Shown here piece after piece: positions 6,469 to 11,916 of a stretch of DNA of 11,916 nucleotides. Each line of letters starts with the position of its first letter. Positions within the stretch are counted from its first letter, which is position 1. The notes under the pieces are model-generated. The model did no database searches, was not told where the DNA came from, and saw only the letters and a program-made list of their open reading frames with translations. Position numbers and translations under genes: made by a program. Source of the stretch: Paludibacteraceae bacterium (GTDB lineage: Bacteria; Bacteroidota; Bacteroidia; Bacteroidales; Paludibacteraceae); assembly GCA_023227695.1 (NCBI GenBank), contig JALNVE010000064.1, positions 1-11,916 of the forward strand, written 5' to 3'.

Positions 6469-6773
6469 ATTTTATCAGTATTTAGATGGGTACTATTAAT
6501 TAGCTTGTTGTATTAAAGACAGTTTTCGAGGTTTAAATGTCACTGATTTAAGGAACATAGCGTGCTATACAACCGAAAAAAGTGGCAAATAGAACCGAAA
6601 TGAAAAGAGGCCAAAAGTTTTTGCAAACGAGCGCAATAGAGCTTGCTCTAAATTGTCTAATGCAGCTAAAACTTATTCAAAGACAACAAAACACAACCAT
6701 CATATTTCTATCTTTTTACGGTGGTTATTAATAAAACCCACCTTAAGTAACACAAATAAAAAGCAAAGAAGTT
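6469..6773. other. 305-base intergenic region
   Basis: This region follows the MlaF gene and precedes the small membrane-protein gene, both on the - strand. It must hold the end of one transcript and probably the promoter of the next. I see a GGTGG/CCACC hairpin (6720-6742) and a short palindrome TAGAGCTTGCTCTA (6637-6650). No open frame worth calling and no perfect -7 box on the - strand was found. Confidence 0.45.
6720..6742 (-). terminator. Weak stem-loop after the mlaEF operon
   Basis: GGTGG and CCACC flank an AT-rich interior that can add TT/AA pairs with one bulged G. It sits about 30 bases downstream of the ATPase stop on the - strand, where a terminator is expected. The following bases (GTAAAAAG) contain no U-tract, so intrinsic termination is doubtful. 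Confidence 0.3.
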
Positions 6774-7562
6774 TTATTTTATCAACTTCTTAGCCTCACC
6801 CTCAAGGAACATTTTATGCGCAACCCTCAACTCTTTATATAAGTTAGAAGCGAACACAAAATTATTGAGCGGCTCACAATCCGTATCAAAAATCTGCTCT
6901 TTTGTTCCCTGCCAAGCCTTCTCTCCTTTATTAATGAAGACGATGTTTTCACCAATCTCCATTACTGAGTTCATATCGTGCGTATTGATGATGGTAGTGA
7001 TATTGAACTCATGCGTAATCTCCTGAATCAACCTATCAATCAACAAAGAAGTGATTGGGTCCAATCCTGAGTTAGGCTCATCGCAGAACAGATATTTAGG
7101 GTTCAGTACAATGGCTCTTGCAATGGCCGCACGTTTCTGCATACCACCACTGATTTCTGATGGATAAAGGTCCAATGCATCTCCTAGGTTCACACGTTCC
7201 AAACAGAAGACCGCTCTTTCATGACGCACTTTCGGAGAATCATAAGAGAACATCTCCAAAGGGAACATCACATTCTCAAGAACCGTCAATGAATCAAAAA
7301 GAGCTGAACCTTGGAACAACATTCCCATCTCACGTCTGAAATGGTTACGGTCCTTACGTTTCATCTTTGTAATATCACGACCATCGTAATGAATCTCACC
7401 AGAGTCCACCTTATGGATACCCACAATGCTCTTCATCAACACCGTCTTTCCCGAACCACTCTGTCCGATAATCAAATTCGTCTTTCCCGTCTCCAATATA
7501 GTTGAAACATTTTTCAACACTGGTCCGTCGAAAGCCTTGCTTATGTTTTTAACCTCGATCAT
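6774..7562 (-). CDS. mlaF: ABC transporter ATPase, MlaF-like
   Basis: This 262-residue nucleotide-binding subunit shows all ABC motifs in order: Walker A GQSGSGKT (33-40), Q-loop Q84, signature ISGGMQKR (137-144), Walker B YLFCDEP with D161-E162, D-loop SGLD and H-loop H195 (NTHD). The variant signature SGGMQKRAAIARA and the Walker B continuation NSGLDP are typical of the MlaF/Ttg2A branch, whose ATPase drives phospholipid transport between the two membranes. It is cytoplasmic and binds the MlaE permease. The start overlaps the mlaE stop by four bases (ATGA), implying translational coupling. The C-terminal tail after about 235 is a short helical extension. The subfamily call rests on the motifs and the adjacent MlaE gene. 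Confidence 0.92.
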   Translation of the reverse strand: MIEVKNISKAFDGPVLKNVSTILETGKTNLIIGQSGSGKTVLMKSIVGIHKVDSGEIHYDGRDITKMKRKDRNHFRREMGMLFQGSALFDSLTVLENVMFPLEMFSYDSPKVRHERAVFCLERVNLGDALDLYPSEISGGMQKRAAIARAIVLNPKYLFCDEPNSGLDPITSLLIDRLIQEITHEFNITTIINTHDMNSVMEIGENIVFINKGEKAWQGTKEQIFDTDCEPLNNFVFASNLYKELRVAHKMFLEGEAKKLIK

Positions 7563-8305
7563 GACAATAACAATTTTGTCAACATTACATTGAACAACAA
7601 TATGATAACACTGCTGTTAACTACTGCATCCGTACTAGCTTTACCAACCTCTAGAGATCCGCCCTTAACGGTGTAACCGTAATAAGCCGCAATGGATGCA
7701 ATGATGAATGCAAAGACAATTCCTTTAATCACTGAATAAGTAATGTAGAACGGAACAAACATGAACTGAATTCCATAAACATACTCATGTATAGTAATGA
7801 TATCCGTGAAATAGGCCATTGAATAACCTCCAAGAATTCCGAAGAACATACTGGCAATAACCAAACAAGGAATGATGGTCATAAATGCTGTGATCTTCGG
7901 AAAAATCAAATAGTTGGCAGAATTCACACCCATGATATCCAAAGCGTCAATCTGCTCCGTTATACGCATGGTTCCTATCTCAGAAGAGATACTTGAACCT
8001 ACCTTTCCTGCTAAAATCAAACAAAGGATGGAAGATGAAAACTCCAACAACAATGTATCACGTACAGCCAAACCCGTAGCATAATCTGGCAATAACGGAT
8101 TACTTGTATTCAACACCATCTGAATGGTAATTACGGCTCCGATAAACACGGAGATGATAATCGTAATAGCCAAAGAATCCAAACCTTGTTTCTGTATCTC
8201 ATCCAAGAATTGACGGAAAAACATTCGCCACCTATCAGGCAGTCCAAACGTTCTTTTCATCAAAACAGCATATGAGCCAACTTTTTCTATTGCGTTCATA
8301 TTCAA
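7559..8305 (-). CDS. mlaE: MlaE-family lipid ABC transporter permease
   Basis: This 248-residue integral membrane protein belongs to the MlaE (formerly DUF140) permease family. The family hallmark is present: AGKVGSSISSEIGTMRITEQIDAL (99-122, written here in parts as AGKVGSS, EIGTMRITEQIDAL) followed by DIMGVN. Hydrophobic segments lie near 46-66, 86-101, 133-166, 185-207 and 229-247, and an amphipathic N-terminal helix precedes them. In characterised systems two MlaE and two MlaF subunits associate with a hexamer of an MCE protein (MlaD). Here no MCE gene adjoins the pair. The ATG at 8305 is used; a second ATG two codons later is equally possible. A -7 promoter box lies about 58 bases upstream. 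Confidence 0.93.
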   Translation of the reverse strand: MNMNAIEKVGSYAVLMKRTFGLPDRWRMFFRQFLDEIQKQGLDSLAITIIISVFIGAVITIQMVLNTSNPLLPDYATGLAVRDTLLLEFSSSILCLILAGKVGSSISSEIGTMRITEQIDALDIMGVNSANYLIFPKITAFMTIIPCLVIASMFFGILGGYSMAYFTDIITIHEYVYGIQFMFVPFYITYSVIKGIVFAFIIASIAAYYGYTVKGGSLEVGKASTDAVVNSSVIILLFNVMLTKLLLS

Positions 8306-8362
8306 AATTTAATCTACCTCTTTTATGTGTACAAAAATCAACACTCTATAAAACATAGCCTA

Positions 8363-8370
8363 CAAAGGTA
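8363..8370 (-). promoter_or_regulatory. -7 promoter element for mlaEF
   Basis: On the - strand this reads TACCTTTG, a perfect TAnnTTTG. It is 58 bases upstream of the mlaE ATG, giving a leader of about 50 bases. The -33 position (about 8388-8394) reads TTTTTCG, a partial match. The 8306-8596 interval also holds the divergent pyrH promoter and nothing else recognisable. Confidence 0.55.
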
Positions 8371-8564
8371 ATGAAATTAAGATTAAAGACGAAAAAATTA
8401 GTCCATTTTGAGATAAAATGTATTTTTAGATATGCCAATATTTCTCTATTAATCAAACATTTGATAGCCTTTACACGTTCTATATAACAACATATTTTAA
8501 GAAATTTGGACATTCAAAAACCACTTAAAGAACAAAAGATAATGTTTCAATACGATTAATTTTC

Positions 8565-8572
8565 TACTTTTG
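8565..8572 (+). promoter_or_regulatory. -7 promoter element for pyrH
   Basis: TACTTTTG is a perfect TAnnTTTG match, 25 bases before the pyrH ATG at 8597. This gives a short leader of roughly 15-20 bases. A TTTC at 8545-8548 may serve as a degenerate -33 element. Confidence 0.65.
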
Positions 8573-8596
8573 CGAACAATAAAAAATCAAAACAAT

Positions 8597-9310
8597 ATGG
8601 CTAATAAATATAAGAGAATCTTATTGAAACTCAGCGGTGAATCGTTGATGGGAGAAAAAGGATATGGTATAGACGAGATACGTCTGATGGAATATGCACA
8701 ACAGATCAAGGAGATTGCCGACATGGGAATCCAAATCGGAATCGTTATCGGTGGTGGTAACATCTTTCGTGGATTGAGCGGAGCTTCAAAAGGGTTTGAC
8801 CGTGTAAAGGGCGACCAGATGGGAATGTTGGCAACCGTCATCAACAGTTTGGCACTCAACTCAGCATTGACAAGCGTCGGCGCAAAATCACGCGTTCTTA
8901 CAGCCATCAGAATGGAGCCTATCGGTGAATTTTACAGCAAAGACAAAGCTGTCGAGACTTTGAACAGCGGAACAATCGCCATCTTCTCTGCAGGAACTGG
9001 AAATCCATATTTCACAACAGATACAGGTTCTTCTTTGAGAGGAATTGAAATCGAAGCAGACGTTATGTTGAAGGGCACCCGCGTGGACGGCATCTACACT
9101 GCCGACCCAGAGAAAGACCCTACGGCTACTAAGTTTGACGACATCTCTTACGACGAGGTTTTAAACCGCAATCTTAAGGTGATGGATTTGAGCGCAACCG
9201 TTCTTTGCCGCGACAACAAACTTCCTATCGTAGTTTTCAACATGGATGAGGTTGGAAACTTGAAAAAGGTTATGAGTGGCGAGAATATCGGAACGTATGT
9301 GCATGCGTAA
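8597..9310 (+). CDS. pyrH: UMP kinase
   Basis: This 237-residue cytosolic amino-acid-kinase-fold enzyme phosphorylates UMP to UDP in pyrimidine synthesis. Key segments: LLKLSGESL (9-17, phosphate-binding lysine K11), IGGGNIFRG (51-59), GDQMGMLAT (72-80, UMP site), GTGNPYFTTD (133-142) and MLKGTRVDGIYTADP (157-171). The length is that of bacterial PyrH. I use the ATG at 8597; an upstream in-frame TTG at 8570 lies within the promoter and would add residues (MRTIKNQNN) not seen in the family. The gene is transcribed alone: it has its own -7 box and a strong terminator 30 bases after the stop. frr, its frequent partner, is not adjacent here. Bacterial PyrH is typically regulated allosterically by GTP and UTP (family knowledge). 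Confidence 0.97.
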   Translation: MANKYKRILLKLSGESLMGEKGYGIDEIRLMEYAQQIKEIADMGIQIGIVIGGGNIFRGLSGASKGFDRVKGDQMGMLATVINSLALNSALTSVGAKSRVLTAIRMEPIGEFYSKDKAVETLNSGTIAIFSAGTGNPYFTTDTGSSLRGIEIEADVMLKGTRVDGIYTADPEKDPTATKFDDISYDEVLNRNLKVMDLSATVLCRDNKLPIVVFNMDEVGNLKKVMSGENIGTYVHA

Positions 9311-9340
9311 ATAGTTACCGCTAATGCGGTTTAAAATAGG

Positions 9341-9377
9341 AAGGCTGAATCAAATTGAATTGATCCAGCCTTTTTTT
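9341..9377 (+). terminator. Rho-independent terminator of pyrH
   Basis: AAGGCTGAATCAA (9341-9353) pairs with TTGATCCAGCCTT (9360-9372) around a six-base loop, with one A-C mismatch (9348/9365). Seven Ts follow (9371-9377). On the - strand the tail is only TTCCTATTTT, so it may also end murB transcripts, less efficiently. It is nearly the same sequence as the terminator at 3195-3231. Confidence 0.92.
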
Positions 9378-9410
9378 ATGTCTCGCGAATGGAGATTCGT
9401 AGTTTAGAAA

Positions 9411-10433
9411 CTATTTTACCAAACAAACCTCCGGCGAAATTTCGATTCCAAATTTTTCCTTCACCGACTTGACAATCTCTTCGGCGAGGTTCCAGATCTC
9501 TTTGCCTGATGCGCCGCCAATATTGACCAACACCAAAGCCTGTTTCTCGTATACGCCTGCACGACCAAGATGTTTTCCTTTCCAGCCACACTGCTCGATG
9601 AGCCATCCGGCAGGAATTTTACGCTCGGCAGCTGAGATCTCGTACGAAGGCATCTGAGGATAATCCTTCAAAACGCGCTCATATACCGCTAACGGAACAA
9701 CCGGATTTTTGAAGAAACTGCCGGCGCTGCATATCTCCTTAGGGTCAGGCAATTTAGCCGAACGTATCGCAACAATCGATTTTCGGATGGATTTCAGATT
9801 TATATCCTTCACCCCTTCCAACGCCTTGCGCATATTGCCATACTCAAGGTTATAATGATAAGCCGATTCTCGTTTTAAAAGGAAGGTGACGTAAGTCACT
9901 ATGTAGTTGCCGTTTTTCTTGAAAAAGCTATTACGATAAGCAAATTGGCACTCCTCGTTGGTAAACACTCGCACCAAAGCGTTATTGACATCCATAGCCT
10001 CTACGCGGCAAATAACGTCTTTCGCCTCCGTGCCGTACGCACCGATGTTCTGAACAGGTGAAGCTCCCACCTCACCAGGGATGAGAGACAGATTTTCAAC
10101 GCCACCCAAGCCTCTCTCTACGCACCACTCCACAAAATCGTCCCACACAACGCCTGCGCCTACACGCACAAGAACATCGTCTTTCTGCTCTTCGTCTTCT
10201 AAAATTTCAATTCTCTTGATTTTGGAATGAAGCACAACACCTTCAAAATCATCGTTTAAGAAAAGGAGATTACTGCCACCGCCTATATGCAACCACTTCG
10301 AGCGAGACAGCAAGCCCGAAGAAACAATCTTTTCCAACTCCTCCACCGTGTCATACTCCATAAAAGTACGGCAACGCATATCCAAACCAAATGTGTTGTA
10401 ATGCAACAACGAAAAGCTATCTTCTTCTCTCAT
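9411..10433 (-). CDS. murB: UDP-N-acetylenolpyruvoylglucosamine reductase
   Basis: This 340-residue cytosolic flavoenzyme reduces UDP-GlcNAc-enolpyruvate to UDP-MurNAc with NADPH, the second committed step of peptidoglycan precursor synthesis. FAD-binding segments are HIGGGSNLLF (49-58) and NLSLIPGEVGASPVQNIGAYG (114-134). Catalytic residues match the E. coli enzyme with a constant offset of eight to ten: R167 in YRNSFFK (E. coli R159), the proton donor S239 in SAGSFFKNP (S229) and E335 in ISPEV (E325). The YRNSFFK region and overall length place it in the E. coli-like type I class. The ATG at 10433 starts the conserved HYNTFG region at residue 11 as expected. It is monocistronic as far as visible, convergent with pyrH and divergent from the downstream unit. 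Confidence 0.97.
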   Translation of the reverse strand: MREEDSFSLLHYNTFGLDMRCRTFMEYDTVEELEKIVSSGLLSRSKWLHIGGGSNLLFLNDDFEGVVLHSKIKRIEILEDEEQKDDVLVRVGAGVVWDDFVEWCVERGLGGVENLSLIPGEVGASPVQNIGAYGTEAKDVICRVEAMDVNNALVRVFTNEECQFAYRNSFFKKNGNYIVTYVTFLLKRESAYHYNLEYGNMRKALEGVKDINLKSIRKSIVAIRSAKLPDPKEICSAGSFFKNPVVPLAVYERVLKDYPQMPSYEISAAERKIPAGWLIEQCGWKGKHLGRAGVYEKQALVLVNIGGASGKEIWNLAEEIVKSVKEKFGIEISPEVCLVK

Positions 10434-10479
10434 AATCTCTCTTTTATAGAAACTTATCCCATATATAACAAGATAAGAA

Positions 10480-10487
10480 CAAAGATA
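10480..10487 (-). promoter_or_regulatory. -7 promoter element for murB
   Basis: On the - strand this reads TATCTTTG, a perfect TAnnTTTG, 47 bases upstream of the murB ATG. The upstream A/T tract (10488-10503) lies in the spacer. No good -33 TTTG is visible. Confidence 0.5.
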
Positions 10488-10515
10488 GTTTTTTTATTTT
10501 TATTGAGAAGGGGGA

Positions 10516-10746
10516 ATGAAGGGTGAAATTTTGAAATTAGACAAACAGAGTTTAGCCATTTCAAGCGATTTGGGCAACGGTGTTGCCATAATTGAAAACA
10601 CAAGTCAAAAAATCACCATAATTGACAATAAGTATCTAAATTGCATAAAGATTAATCGGCATGAAGCTATCACTATTATTTCATGTATTCGATTTGAATC
10701 TCATTCATTAGAAATAAAAACATGCAACACCCAAAACTACAAATAA
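10516..10746 (+). CDS. Hypothetical 76-residue protein (uncertain)
   Basis: I do not recognise this frame. It opens with ATG right after a G-rich stretch (GAAGGGGGA) and runs 76 codons, overlapping the start of the DUF1848 gene by 25 bases in another frame. The peptide alternates hydrophobic and polar residues (SLAISSDLGNGVAIIEN, KITIIDNKYLNCIKI), as in a small beta-rich fold. It has no signal peptide, membrane helix or known motif, and it contains three cysteines (46, 57, 70). The interval would otherwise be a 288-base gap between divergent genes. It could be a real small gene coupled to DUF1848, or a chance frame in an AT-rich leader. No -7 box was found just upstream on the + strand. Confidence 0.35.
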   Translation: MKGEILKLDKQSLAISSDLGNGVAIIENTSQKITIIDNKYLNCIKINRHEAITIISCIRFESHSLEIKTCNTQNYK

Positions 10747-11762
10747 TACGAGAAGACGGAACTTTGGCTGAAGCGCAGGCACCAGTGATTGTGTCGGCGA
10801 GCCGAAGCACGGACATTCCGGCGTTTTATGCCGATTGGTTCTTTCATAGACTGAGGGTTGGATACTCGGCATGGACCAATCCGTTCAACGGCAAGGAGAG
10901 CTTCGTTTCGTACCAGAACACTCGTTTTATTGTATTTTGGTCTAAAAATCCGAGGCCTTTGCTGCACAAACTGGAGGAGTTGAAGAAACGCGGCATTGGC
11001 TGTTACATCCAGTTCACGCTCAACGACTATGAGGAGGAAGGGTTCGAGAATGGCGTTCCGCCGCTGCAAGAACGTATCGACACATTCCGTGCGTTGGTAG
11101 ACAAACAGGGCTTGGGGGCTGTTGTCTGGCGTTTCGACCCGCTGCTCTTGACCGAAAAGGTCAATCCGGAACTTCTGCTCGCTAAAATCGAAAAGATTGG
11201 CGACCAGCTGAAGGGCTATACGGAGAAGCTTGTCTTCAGTTTTGCAGACATTCTCTCCTACCGTAAAGTAAAAACGAATTTGGAAAAGAACCACATCGAT
11301 TACCGCGAATGGAAAGAGGACGAGATGATACAGTTTGCCACTGAATTGGCAAAACTCAACCAAAAATGGAATTTCCAACTCGCCACCTGCGCTGAGAAAA
11401 TCAGTTTGCAGCAATTCGGCATTGCTCACAACAAATGCGTGGACGATGACCTGATTGTCCGCCTTGCCTACCAAGATAAAATACTGATGAATTATCTGAA
11501 GGTAACAATCGAAGACGGAGGTCTTTTCGGTCTACCTCAAAACGCCATTGCCCTACCCAATGGACAGATGGCCGTCAAGCACAAAGGGAACAAAGACTCG
11601 GGTCAGCGACAGTTCTGTGGCTGCATTGCCAGTAAGGACATCGGCGAATATAACACCTGTCCACACTTATGCGAATATTGCTACGCAAACAGCTCGAAAG
11701 AGGCAGCGATGAAAAATCAGGAGAGACACATAGCGAGGCCGATGGATGAGAAGATAAAATAA
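10722..11762 (+). CDS. DUF1848 family protein with radical-SAM-like cysteine cluster
   Basis: This 346-residue cytosolic protein belongs to DUF1848. The family's N-terminal hallmark VIVSASRSTDIPAFYADWF is at 22-40, followed by FVSYQNTRFIVFWSKNP (61-77), YIQFTLNDYE (95-104) and VVWRFDPLLL (134-143). The C-terminus carries CGC (299-301) and CPHLCEYCYAN (313-323). C313, C317 and C320 are spaced CxxxCxxC, the pattern that binds a 4Fe-4S cluster in radical SAM enzymes, though here it is C-terminal rather than N-terminal. Additional conserved-looking cysteines are C223 and C239 (NKCVDD). The biochemical function is not established. The ATG at 10722 is the only start upstream of the conserved SASRSTDIPAFY block. 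Coding sequence here looks more GC-rich than the flanking spacers. Confidence 0.88.
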   Translation: MQHPKLQIIREDGTLAEAQAPVIVSASRSTDIPAFYADWFFHRLRVGYSAWTNPFNGKESFVSYQNTRFIVFWSKNPRPLLHKLEELKKRGIGCYIQFTLNDYEEEGFENGVPPLQERIDTFRALVDKQGLGAVVWRFDPLLLTEKVNPELLLAKIEKIGDQLKGYTEKLVFSFADILSYRKVKTNLEKNHIDYREWKEDEMIQFATELAKLNQKWNFQLATCAEKISLQQFGIAHNKCVDDDLIVRLAYQDKILMNYLKVTIEDGGLFGLPQNAIALPNGQMAVKHKGNKDSGQRQFCGCIASKDIGEYNTCPHLCEYCYANSSKEAAMKNQERHIARPMDEKIK

Positions 11763-11850
11763 AATCCTGCGGCTTTCGGTATAAACCAATTCGTTCATAT
11801 CAAGTCCTAAATAAGCGTTACAGGTTTTATTGGACAAACATACTATGATT

Positions 11851-11894
11851 TATCCATTCCAGCAAGCTAGCTTGCTGGAATGGATATTTTTTTT
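11851..11894 (+). terminator. Strong terminator: 36-base perfect palindrome plus eight Ts
   Basis: Bases 11851-11886 equal their own reverse complement, centred on GCTAGC. This allows a 16-pair stem with a four-base loop (CTAG). Eight Ts follow at 11887-11894. It lies 89 bases after the DUF1848 stop. On the - strand the hairpin is followed by AATCATAG, so it is directional. Bases 11763-11850 contain nothing else recognisable. Confidence 0.9.
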
Positions 11895-11916
11895 GATTTG
11901 TATTTTTTTATTTTGA

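Noticed and set aside
6637..6650. Palindrome TAGAGCTTGCTCTA
   Set aside because: Short, with no T-tract or neighbouring repeats; expected by chance at this length in an intergenic region.
8570..8596. TTG start for pyrH
   Set aside because: The TTG overlaps the -7 promoter box, and the ATG at 8597 gives the normal PyrH N-terminus and length.
10737..11474. 245-codon frame antisense to DUF1848
   Set aside because: It lies almost wholly opposite a well-supported DUF1848 gene, has no recognisable motif, and is best explained as a codon-bias shadow.
1..11916. CRISPR array, tRNA, rRNA, riboswitch or prophage
   Set aside because: No regularly spaced repeats, no cloverleaf or rRNA-like segments and no phage genes were seen on either strand.

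Overview
The window looks like a chromosomal segment of a Bacteroidota genome, most likely order Bacteroidales. Three observations support this: TAnnTTTG-type -7 promoter boxes with no Shine-Dalgarno dependence; tandem DUF4230 proteins; and a small C-terminally anchored membrane protein upstream of mutL, an arrangement I recall from Bacteroides relatives. Genus cannot be fixed by eye. Most of the content is housekeeping or conserved-accessory. I see no phage, CRISPR array, tRNA or rRNA, and no obviously new multi-gene system.

Layout. (1) 1-110: the last 35 codons of an IS30-family transposase, cut by the window edge. (2) 297-3153, + strand: a compact cluster of a free-standing AlaX-like tRNA-editing protein, a secreted alkaline phosphatase, a DUF4230 lipoprotein and a second DUF4230 protein with a transmembrane anchor. 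It closes with a strong, bidirectional-looking terminator. (3) 3320-6468, - strand: a small tail-anchored membrane protein, then mutL, then a zinc-ribbon NUDIX hydrolase. A terminator-like hairpin lies in the 363-base gap just upstream of mutL. (4) 6774-8305, - strand: an MlaE permease and MlaF ATPase pair joined by an ATGA overlap, with no MCE substrate-binding gene beside them. (5) 8597-9310, + strand: pyrH (UMP kinase) with its own promoter and terminator. (6) 9411-10433, - strand: murB. (7) 10516-11762, + strand: a possible 76-residue unknown ORF, then a DUF1848 protein with a C-terminal radical-SAM-like cysteine cluster, closed by a 36-base perfect palindrome and eight Ts.

Functional themes are envelope and housekeeping work: lipid transport (MlaEF), peptidoglycan precursor synthesis (MurB), phosphate scavenging (PhoA), nucleotide supply and sanitation (PyrH, NUDIX), mismatch repair (MutL) and translation quality control (AlaX). 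The best points for a second look are a MutL whose endonuclease motif is visibly degenerate, the hairpin in the mutL leader, two terminators about 6 kb apart that share 29 of 35 bases and keep their pairing, the paired DUF4230 proteins with different anchors, and the unassigned cysteine-cluster protein DUF1848.
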